Source: Peptostreptococcaceae bacterium oral taxon 113 str. W5053 (lineage in GTDB: Bacteria > Bacillota > Clostridia > Tissierellales > Peptoniphilaceae). From it: DNA of 29,639 bases. The notes below the pieces were generated by a model that was given only the letters and a program-made list of their open reading frames with translations, was not told the origin of the DNA and did not search any database. The position numbers were made by a program, and so were the translations under genes. The stretch is from assembly GCA_000467935.1 (NCBI GenBank), contig KI259848.1, positions 1 to 29,639 of the forward strand, written 5' to 3'. Shown here piece after piece: positions 13,803-20,116 of the stretch. How positions within the stretch are numbered: position 1 is the stretch's first letter; every line of letters begins with the position of its first letter.

Positions 13803-15254
13803 ATGAAATACATTGGAGAAGGCTTAACGTTTGATGATATTTTATTGGTTCCGGCGAAATCGGAAGTGCTGCCTCATGAGGTGGATTTATCAACAAGACT
13901 TACAAAGAAAATCAAATTGAATATTCCTCTAATCAGCGCAGGGATGGATACGGTAACAGAAGCGAAGATGGCAATTGCCATGGCTCGTGAAGGCGGTATC
14001 GGAATCATTCACAAGAATATGTCCATAGAAGAGCAGGCAAAACAGGTGGACAGAGTGAAGCGTTCCGAACATGGAGTTATTACGGATCCATTCTTTTTAT
14101 CCCCTTATCATCAAGTTAAAGATGCTTTGGCATTGATGGAGCACTATCATATTTCCGGTGTTCCTATCACGGATGAGAATAATATTTTAAAAGGAATTAT
14201 TACCAATCGTGATATTCGCTTTGAACACGAAACGGACAAATTGATTGAAGATGTTATGACCAAAGAGAATTTAATTACCGCGGGTAAAGACGTCACCATG
14301 GATGAAGCGTTGGCTATTATGGCAAAATATAAAATCGAAAAATTACCTTTGGTGGATGCAGACAATCACTTGATTGGATTAATTACCATCAAAGATATTG
14401 AAAAAAGCATACAATATCCCAATTCTGCAAAAGATGTCAATGGTCGTTTGCTTGCAGGAGCAGCGGTAGGGATTACCCCGGATGTTTTCGATCGCGTGAA
14501 AGCATTGGTCGGTGCGAAAGTCGATGTTGTTGTTATCGATACGGCGCATGGACACAGTGCGGGTGTCGTAAAGGTTCTTCGAATGATCAAAGAAGCATTT
14601 CCGGATTTGCAAATTATCGTAGGCAACGTGGCTACCGGAGCAGCGACAAAAGCTTTGATTGAATCCGGTGCCGATGCGGTTAAAGTAGGAATTGGACCCG
14701 GATCCATCTGTACCACTCGCGTGGTTGCCGGAATCGGAGTGCCTCAAATTACAGCGGTTATGGAATGCGCAAAAGTTGCCAAAGAATATGATGTGCCTCT
14801 TATCGCCGACGGCGGTATCAAATATTCCGGAGACCTTACCAAAGCCATTGCGGCAGGCGGCTCCACCATTATGATCGGATCTCTTTTTGCCGGCACGGAA
14901 GAATCTCCGGGGGAAGAGGAACTTTACGAAGGCCGAAGATTTAAAGTCTATCGAGGCATGGGCTCCTTGGCTTCCATGAAAAAGGGTTCCATGGATCGAT
15001 ATTTCCAAAAAGATGCTCAAAAATTAGTGCCCGAGGGAGTCGAAGGACGTGTGGCCTATAAAGGCGCATTAGGCGATGTAGTCTTCCAATTGCTGGGCGG
15101 ATTACGAGCGGGCATGGGTTATGTGGGAGCGAAAAATATTGAAGCTCTTCAAAGCAATACTGAATTTATGAGAATCACCTCAGCCAGCTTAATTGAAAGC
15201 CATCCCCATGACATCAGCATTACAAAAGAGGCGCCCAACTACTCAGTAAAGTAG
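13803..15254 (+). CDS. guaB: IMP dehydrogenase
   Basis: The 483-residue protein is a complete IMP dehydrogenase, which oxidises IMP to XMP with NAD in guanine nucleotide synthesis. 'LTFDDILLVPAKSEVLP' opens the barrel. Two CBS domains occupy roughly 95-205 ('HYHISGVPITDENN', 'KYKIEKLPLVDADNH'). The catalytic loop 'GPGSICTTR' has Cys303, and 'ADGGIKYSGD' and 'YRGMGSLASM' bind the phosphate and IMP. AGGAGG precedes the ATG. The next gene, guaA, starts ten bases after the stop, so IMP to GMP conversion is encoded in one operon. Confidence 0.97.
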   Translation: MKYIGEGLTFDDILLVPAKSEVLPHEVDLSTRLTKKIKLNIPLISAGMDTVTEAKMAIAMAREGGIGIIHKNMSIEEQAKQVDRVKRSEHGVITDPFFLSPYHQVKDALALMEHYHISGVPITDENNILKGIITNRDIRFEHETDKLIEDVMTKENLITAGKDVTMDEALAIMAKYKIEKLPLVDADNHLIGLITIKDIEKSIQYPNSAKDVNGRLLAGAAVGITPDVFDRVKALVGAKVDVVVIDTAHGHSAGVVKVLRMIKEAFPDLQIIVGNVATGAATKALIESGADAVKVGIGPGSICTTRVVAGIGVPQITAVMECAKVAKEYDVPLIADGGIKYSGDLTKAIAAGGSTIMIGSLFAGTEESPGEEELYEGRRFKVYRGMGSLASMKKGSMDRYFQKDAQKLVPEGVEGRVAYKGALGDVVFQLLGGLRAGMGYVGAKNIEALQSNTEFMRITSASLIESHPHDISITKEAPNYSVK

Positions 15255-15264
15255 AGGAGGAAAT

Positions 15265-16215
15265 ATGAACACTAAAGAATTCATCGATCAAAAAATTGTC
15301 GAAATACAAAAACAAGTCGGTAACGGGAAATTGGTTTGTGCGCTATCCGGCGGTGTGGACAGCTCCGTATGTGCAGTTCTTGTCAACAAGGCAGTTGGCG
15401 ACCAATTAACCTGTATCTTTGTCGACCACGGTTTGATGCGTAAGGACGAACCCGAAGAAGTTGTGGAGACTTTTATCGAAACTTTTGGCATGAAACTCAT
15501 CCATATCGATGCGCGGAAACGCTTCTTGGAGAAATTGGCAGGTGTATCTTCACCGGAACAAAAACGAAAAATCATCGGTGAAGAATTTATTCGTGTTTTT
15601 GAGGAAGAAGCCAAAAAATTAGGGAAAGTAGACTTTTTGGTACAAGGTACCATCTATCCGGATATCGTGGAAAGCGGAACGGAAAAAGACGGAAAATTAG
15701 TAAAAAGTCACCACAATGTAGGCGGATTACCGGAAGATATGGCCTTTGAATTGGTTGAACCGGTACGTGAACTCTATAAAAATGAAGTACGTGAAGTGGG
15801 CATCGCTTTGGGTATGCCGGAAAAATTAGTGTATCGTCAACCCTTTCCGGGACCTGGACTTGGTGTGCGCTGCCTTGGCGCCATCACCGAAGAACGCTTG
15901 GAAATTTTACGAGAAGCCGACGCCATTTTCCGTGAAGAAATTGCCAATGCAGATCTTGACCGTAAGATTTGGCAATATTTTGTAGCCCTCCCCAACGAGA
16001 AATCCGTTGGAGTCAAAGACGGTGCACGAGTCGATGGACAAACGATTATCTTAAGAGCGGTACACTCTGTAGACGCCATGACCGCCAATATTGCAGAAAT
16101 TCCGTGGCAAGTCTTAAGAAAAGCATCCAAACGCATTACCGACACCCTACCTGCCGTCACACGCGTTGTCTATGACATCACCGATAAACCCCCGGCAACG
16201 ATTGAGTGGGAGTAG
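15265..16215 (+). CDS. guaA: GMP synthase ATP-PPase subunit, no glutaminase domain
   Basis: The 316-residue protein contains only the synthetase half of GMP synthase. It has the PP-loop 'ALSGGVDSSV' (SGGVDS at 28-33), the 'GTIYPDIVESG' segment, 'RQPFPGPGLGVRCLG', and the C-terminal dimerisation domain ending in the conserved 'DITDKPPATIEWE'. A standard bacterial GuaA is about 510-520 residues, with a class I glutaminase domain first. Here the start at ATG 15265 is set by AGAGGAGG, and the preceding bases are guaB, so the domain is absent rather than missed. It should aminate XMP with free ammonia or with a separate glutaminase subunit, as in archaea. The 3' end borders an A/T-rich accessory patch. 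Confidence 0.9.
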   Translation: MNTKEFIDQKIVEIQKQVGNGKLVCALSGGVDSSVCAVLVNKAVGDQLTCIFVDHGLMRKDEPEEVVETFIETFGMKLIHIDARKRFLEKLAGVSSPEQKRKIIGEEFIRVFEEEAKKLGKVDFLVQGTIYPDIVESGTEKDGKLVKSHHNVGGLPEDMAFELVEPVRELYKNEVREVGIALGMPEKLVYRQPFPGPGLGVRCLGAITEERLEILREADAIFREEIANADLDRKIWQYFVALPNEKSVGVKDGARVDGQTIILRAVHSVDAMTANIAEIPWQVLRKASKRITDTLPAVTRVVYDITDKPPATIEWE

Positions 16216-16441
16216 AGAAGGTTTCTGCAAAAATGGCTTATTTTCAAGGCTTATAGCCTGCTGAAATGAGCGATTGGGACAAAATTGGGTAAAGATTTTC
16301 AAAAGAATAAATCCGATAATAGCTCAAAGTGGCTTTACAAAGGAATACAAAAAATTAGACCGTAGCTTACTTGTTATGGTCTTCTTTGTGTCTCTTTGAA
16401 AGCAGACATTCTCTGTAAATATTATTTAGATAAATTGGGAG
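16216..16441. other. Gap after guaA, possible integration scar
   Basis: This 226-base A/T-rich stretch directly follows the conserved 3' end of guaA. It contains no convincing ORF. AGACC (16357-16361) and GGTCT (16378-16382) form a weak hairpin followed by TTCTTTG, which could be a terminator. A short frame from about 16270 to 16364 looks like a possible gene tail but has no start. The 3' end of guaA is a known target of integrative elements; no direct repeat of that end was found downstream by eye. Confidence 0.35.
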
Positions 16442-16903
16442 TTACAAATTACTATCTAACCATGTTTTAAGTTCATCAAAACTGTAATCTCCTTTTAACG
16501 CTATTCTGTCTTTAATAATTGAGTTTTTACATTCCTTTTTGTAATCTTCAATCATTCTCCCAAAACCGCCTCTACCATGCGTACAAAACGGAATGATTGT
16601 CTTTCCACTTAAATCAACCGTTCTTAAAAACGATAGAACGGGTGGGGCAAAGGTTTTAAGCCAGTTAGGAGAGCCAATAAAAATCACCTCTGCGTTTTCA
16701 ATGGTTTCTGCCCCTTGAATAAGAGGAGGACAGTATCCTTTTTCAATTTCTTTTCTCGCTTCTTTTACAGCTGTATTATATGAAAATGAATAAGGCTTTT
16801 GTGGCTTCAGCTCTCTCAAATCTCCATCAGTAATCAAAGCAATATCTTCTGCTAATCTTTTTGTTATTCCTGAATATGAATAATATACAACTAAAGGATT
16901 CAA
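16442..16903 (-). CDS. Flavodoxin family protein
   Basis: The 153-residue protein has the FMN phosphate-binding loop at its start ('LVVYYSYSGITKRLAEDI', matching T/SxTGxT with SYSGIT), then 'AEVIFIGSPNWLKTFAPPV' and 'LSGKTIIPFCTHGRGGFGR', the second and third flavodoxin motifs. It is a small electron carrier or quinone-reductase-like flavoprotein in the cytosol. AGGAGG touches GTG 16912, so TTG 16903, eight bases away, is the probable start. A palindrome at 16950 lies in its promoter region. A frameshifted XRE regulator is just upstream on the same strand. Base composition is more A/T-rich than guaA, in keeping with acquisition. Confidence 0.85.
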   Translation of the reverse strand: MNPLVVYYSYSGITKRLAEDIALITDGDLRELKPQKPYSFSYNTAVKEARKEIEKGYCPPLIQGAETIENAEVIFIGSPNWLKTFAPPVLSFLRTVDLSGKTIIPFCTHGRGGFGRMIEDYKKECKNSIIKDRIALKGDYSFDELKTWLDSNL

Positions 16904-16949
16904 TAAAATCACCTCCTAAACTTCCAATTTGACTATTTTTATTTATCAC

Positions 16950-16964
16950 ATGAAAAATTTTCAT
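16950..16964. promoter_or_regulatory. Palindrome upstream of the flavodoxin gene
   Basis: ATGAAAA and TTTTCAT are perfect inverted repeats around a single central A. The site is about 45 bases upstream of the TTG start of the flavodoxin gene, where an operator would be expected. Which regulator binds is unknown. Confidence 0.35.
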
Positions 16965-17010
16965 AGTCATAATTCTACAATCATTCTATGCTATGCATAT
17001 GATTATTACT

Positions 17011-17450
17011 TTATCTATGCTTCTTTAAAAATCTTGATTTCTTAGGAAAAGACAATTTCCAATCTTCAAACTCTTCGTCTGTAATTTCCCCGTTATAGTG
17101 TTTCTTCCTCATTTCGTCCCATTCTACTAGAAAATCATCAAAATGTGGGTTGTGAGATAAAAGAGCAGTAGGTTCACCATTTCCTGCAAGGGGATGAAAC
17201 TTCATTTCCTTTTCGTAATCAAAAACAATGTGCATGATTTCAAAAATAGAATTCGGCTCATGGTCGATTAAAGTGGAAATATCACAGTTAAGTGCATCTG
17301 CTATTTTTCTTAATTGTTCAATGTTCGGTGATCTATTTCCCAATTCATAATTACGAATTGCAGCATCAGTCAGTCCGGACATGACGGCAAGTTCTTTCTG
17401 TGTTAGTTTTCTAAATAAGCGAATTTGCTTTAATTTCTTCCCGGAAACAT
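17011..17450 (-). pseudogene. XRE family HTH regulator with 5' frameshift
   Basis: From residue 1 of the surviving frame (17382) the protein lacks the first helix of its HTH. Upstream in the same frame the coding sense continues ('KLKQIRLFRKLTQKELAV' leading into 'MSGLTDAAIRNYELGNRSP') but has no start codon. An ATG at 17450 behind AGAGAGG (nine bases) is in another frame; one more A in the AAA at 17434-17436 joins 'MFPGRKLKQIRLFRKLTQ' to it. The repaired protein is about 146 residues with an N-terminal Cro/C1-type HTH (residues 4-58) and a C-terminal region of unknown role ending 'SFPKKSRFLKKHR'. Its position before the flavodoxin gene suggests it once controlled that gene. It may be inactive as written. 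Confidence 0.7.
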
Positions 17451-17521
17451 TTTAGGATTCCTCTCTTAAAAATTTTCTATTATATTTTATCACAAATCCG
17501 AACATAGCACAGCAGAAGTGT

Positions 17522-17631
17522 TCTGTTTATAACAGAGAATAATCATGCAATAAGAGTTTATATAGAACAAGAAAATTTATATTAGGCTTGATAGAGCACA
17601 AACGAACTATTGCAATATGGATATATAGTTC
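17522..17631. promoter_or_regulatory. Intergenic region with two inverted repeats
   Basis: Between the divergent XRE and excisionase-like genes are TCTGTT-TAT-AACAGA (17522-17536) and GAACTAT with ATAGTTC (17604-17610 / 17625-17631). Such paired palindromes fit operators between divergent promoters, but no promoter is clear. Nothing else is seen in 17451-17736. Confidence 0.35.
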
Positions 17632-17736
17632 ATATTCGAACTGCAAGAACGCAAGATATTTAGATTGACGCTCGTCCTAATTCAAGATAGGAATGCAGAA
17701 TCTTGCAAAAATTATGAATTGAAAAGAGGGCTAGAA

Positions 17737-17952
17737 ATGCAAAAGGTATTCATGACAGCGAAAGAAGTTCAAGATTTTTTAGAAGTCAGCAGAACGACTG
17801 CATATCAGTTGATAAACGAAATGAATCAAGAACTTACAAAGCTCGGCTATCGAGTACAAAGAGGTAAAGTGAATCGACAGTATTTCATGGAAAAGTATTG
17901 TTATGGAAATGAAGTTAGAAAAGAGGTCAAGGAATACAAGATAAGAGGGTAG
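17737..17952 (+). CDS. Small HTH protein, excisionase-like
   Basis: This 71-residue protein begins 'MQKVFMTAKEVQDFLEVSRTTAYQLINEM', a MerR/excisionase-type winged helix-turn-helix, and continues with a basic wing ('LGYRVQRGKVNRQYFMEKY'). Proteins of this size and form are common on integrative elements and plasmids, either as excision directionality factors or as small regulators. The start at ATG 17737 has AAGAGGG about eight bases upstream; the longer frame from 17665 lacks a ribosome site. No integrase is present in the window. Its presence 1.7 kb after guaA supports a decayed element there. Confidence 0.6.
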   Translation: MQKVFMTAKEVQDFLEVSRTTAYQLINEMNQELTKLGYRVQRGKVNRQYFMEKYCYGNEVRKEVKEYKIRG

Positions 17953-18023
17953 AAGGCTTTTCTTTTTTCAAGTATAATAGATAATAGGATAAGAAGAAAT
18001 CAAAAAGAAAAGAGGATATGAAT

Positions 18024-18716
18024 ATGAAATTGGTTTTAGTAAGACATGGGCAAAGTGAATGGAATTTAAAGAATTTGTTCACCGGTTGGACAGATGTGGA
18101 TTTAAGCGAGAATGGAGTAAGGGAAGCCAAGAATGCAGGTCATTTGATTAAGGCGGCGGATATTGAATTTGACATTGCTTATACTTCCGTTTTGAAACGT
18201 GCTATTAAGACTTGCCAATATATTTTGGAGGAGTCGGATCAACTTTGGGTGCCTATGGAAAAGCATTGGCGCCTGAATGAGCGTCATTACGGGGCTTTGC
18301 AAGGCTTGGACAAAGGGGAAACCGCTCAAAAATATGGGGATGATCAGGTTCATATTTGGCGTAGAAGTTATAATGTATCTCCTCCAAAGATGGCGGATGA
18401 TCAAGCAAAGGTTTTTTTGGCGGATAGACGTTATGCGGATATGGATGAAAAGTTGATTCCCTTAACCGAGAATTTGAAAATCACTTTGGAACGTGTAATG
18501 CCTTTCTATGAAGATCATATTGCTCCCGCTTTAAAACAAGGGAAAAATGTTTTAGTGGCGGCGCATGGCAATTCTTTGCGTGCTCTTTGTAAATATTTGG
18601 AAAATATTTCCGATGAAAGGATTCTCGGTTTGGAAATTGCAACGGGGCAACCTATTGTCTATGAATTGTCCGACAAATTGGAGATTGTGAGTAAGACGAT
18701 TTTGACAGAAAAATAA
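18024..18716 (+). CDS. gpmA: 2,3-bisphosphoglycerate-dependent phosphoglycerate mutase
   Basis: The 230-residue protein is a normal GpmA, interconverting 3- and 2-phosphoglycerate in glycolysis. It has 'LVRHGQSEWN' with the phospho-His at residue 8, 'FTGWTDVDLSENG', 'WRLNERHYGALQGLDK' and 'VAAHGNSLRALCKYLE' with the second catalytic His. ATG 18024 is chosen since AGAGG (18011-18015) is eight bases away, against two bases for ATG 18018. G+C rises back to the chromosomal level here, marking the end of the accessory patch. A terminator follows. Confidence 0.95.
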   Translation: MKLVLVRHGQSEWNLKNLFTGWTDVDLSENGVREAKNAGHLIKAADIEFDIAYTSVLKRAIKTCQYILEESDQLWVPMEKHWRLNERHYGALQGLDKGETAQKYGDDQVHIWRRSYNVSPPKMADDQAKVFLADRRYADMDEKLIPLTENLKITLERVMPFYEDHIAPALKQGKNVLVAAHGNSLRALCKYLENISDERILGLEIATGQPIVYELSDKLEIVSKTILTEK

Positions 18717-18730
18717 AAATATTGGTAGGG

Positions 18731-18763
18731 AGCCTCTTATCCTTTGCGGTAAGGGGCTTTTTT
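18731..18763 (+). terminator. Terminator of gpmA
   Basis: AGCCTCTTA (18731-18739) pairs with TAAGGGGCT (18750-18758), followed by TTTTT. Confidence 0.85.
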
Positions 18764-18859
18764 ATGTATGGGTAAGATTTTGAAAAAACACGAGACCAAA
18801 AGCCCTCCTGATTTGTATTATAGGTGAAGGATCCTTTAAGAACGGAGCGATAAAACAGC

Positions 18860-19339
18860 ATGAGATTATCAATGGATGATGTGATTTATAAATATAAAGA
18901 AAATATTTTTCGAGCGGCGCTCAGTATCAGTCGAAATCCCCAAGATGCGGAAGATATCCTTCAGGATACACTCCTGGAGTATTTTCAAAGGGACAGGGAA
19001 TTCGACAGTGAAGAGCATATTAAAGCATGGCTTCTTAGAGTGGCAATCAATAAGTCTAAAAATATCGTGTTGAATTTTTGGCATCGGAATAGAGTTTCCT
19101 TGGAAGAGTATATGGAGGAGGTTCCTTTTCAAGAACCGGAAGATCGAAAACTGGCGGAAGCGGTTTTGTCTTTGCCGAAAAAATATCGTATCATCATTCA
19201 TCTTTATTATTATGAAGATTATTCGGTGCGTGAGATTGGCGATGTGCTGAATTTGACGCAAAGTGCTGTAAAAAATCGACTTCTTCGGGGAAGAAAAATG
19301 CTGAAGGAAATGCTTAAGGAGGAATGGGCAGATGAATAA
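18860..19339 (+). CDS. ECF-type sigma-70 family factor
   Basis: The 159-residue protein is a two-domain sigma factor. Region 2 spans about 5-70 ('YKENIFRAALSISRNPQDAEDILQDTLLEYF', 'IKAWLLRVAINKSKN') and region 4 about 100-152 ('LPKKYRIIIHLYYYEDYSVREIGDVL', 'TQSAVKNRLLRGRKML'). Size fits ECF/SigW-like factors that respond to envelope or extracellular signals. A GGAG lies 12 bases before ATG 18860. The following gene overlaps by eight bases and encodes a single-TM protein, the typical place for the matching anti-sigma factor. No obvious ECF-type AAC promoter was found in front of it. Confidence 0.9.
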   Translation: MRLSMDDVIYKYKENIFRAALSISRNPQDAEDILQDTLLEYFQRDREFDSEEHIKAWLLRVAINKSKNIVLNFWHRNRVSLEEYMEEVPFQEPEDRKLAEAVLSLPKKYRIIIHLYYYEDYSVREIGDVLNLTQSAVKNRLLRGRKMLKEMLKEEWADE

Positions 19340-19925
19340 TAAAGAAAAATATAAGAGAGCATTTTCAACGCTTCGTACATCAGAACATTTTGAATTTAAT
19401 TTGGAGGGTGGAAAAATGATTCGAAAAACTTTTAAAATGCGAAAGGCGATCACAGCTCTTTGTTTCGCTTTGGTGTTGACGGTTGGCAGTGTTAGTGCGT
19501 ATGCGGCAAATGTCGGTGGAATTCAAAGAATTATTCAAGTCTGGATACAGGGAGATCGAACCGATGCAACTTTGACAGTCAATGAAAAAGAAGGAACGTA
19601 TACCATTCAAGATGCAAATGGCAAAGAAATTCAGAGCGGAGGCGGGGTCGCTATGGATGGATTGGGGAATACAAGACCTTTAACGGAAAAAGAACTTACA
19701 GAGCATTTGGAGAATGAAGTGACAACGGATACTATTGATGGTCGTATGTATCTTTTTTATAAAGAACAAAAGTTGGATATTACCGATAAATTCAGTGATA
19801 AGGATTATTGTTATATTACCTTGAAAGATGGAGAAAAAAGTATTTATGTCACCGTTACAAAAAACGGAGGAATTGCAACAAGTGAAAATCGATATCTGAT
19901 GCCTAATGAATTTAAAACGGAATAA
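19332..19925 (+). CDS. Single-TM anti-sigma-like protein
   Basis: The 197-residue protein has a short cytoplasmic N-terminus ('KEKYKRAFSTLRTSEHFEF'), one membrane segment near 38-58 ('ITALCFALVLTVGSVSAYA'), and an extracytoplasmic region of about 135 residues with no recognised domain. 'RAFSTLRTSEHF' followed by a membrane span is typical of Bacillota anti-sigma proteins encoded after ECF factors. It overlaps the sigma gene by eight bases, implying balanced synthesis. The outer domain ('DATLTVNEKEGTYTIQDANG') may be the sensor. There is no zinc-binding HxxxCxxC motif, so it is not a ZAS-type anti-sigma factor. Confidence 0.65.
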   Translation: MNNKEKYKRAFSTLRTSEHFEFNLEGGKMIRKTFKMRKAITALCFALVLTVGSVSAYAANVGGIQRIIQVWIQGDRTDATLTVNEKEGTYTIQDANGKEIQSGGGVAMDGLGNTRPLTEKELTEHLENEVTTDTIDGRMYLFYKEQKLDITDKFSDKDYCYITLKDGEKSIYVTVTKNGGIATSENRYLMPNEFKTE

Positions 19926-19992
19926 AGCGAACAAACAAAACGACGGATACATTGATTCGATGAAAAATCGGTATCCCTTTGCGCTTCCAATA

Positions 19993-20026
19993 AAAGCCTT
20001 TTACCTTTTATGGTAAGAGGCTTTTT
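19993..20026 (+). terminator. Terminator of the sigma/anti-sigma pair
   Basis: AAAGCCTTTTACC (19993-20005) pairs with GGTAAGAGGCTTT (20012-20024), followed by TT. It closes the unit before the cas operon, so cas3 must have its own promoter in 20027-20116; no clear one is seen there. Confidence 0.8.
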
Positions 20027-20116
20027 GATAGAATAAATAAAGAAAGTGATTAACAGCAGCATTCATCAAAAAAAGATTTTGTAAAGAAAAAAGAAAGAAT
20101 ATAGGAGAAGAAACGA

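Noticed and set aside
14379..15020. Long antisense ORF of 213 codons opposite guaB
   Set aside because: It lies wholly within the conserved guaB gene on the other strand, has no ribosome site or recognisable domain, and reflects guaB codon bias.
16262..16364. Possible gene tail in the gap after guaA
   Set aside because: No start codon or ribosome site and no motif; a short open frame is expected by chance in A/T-rich DNA of this length.
18869..19453. Antisense ORF of 194 codons opposite the sigma factor
   Set aside because: The sense strand encodes a clear sigma factor with correct region 2 and region 4; the antisense frame has no domain.
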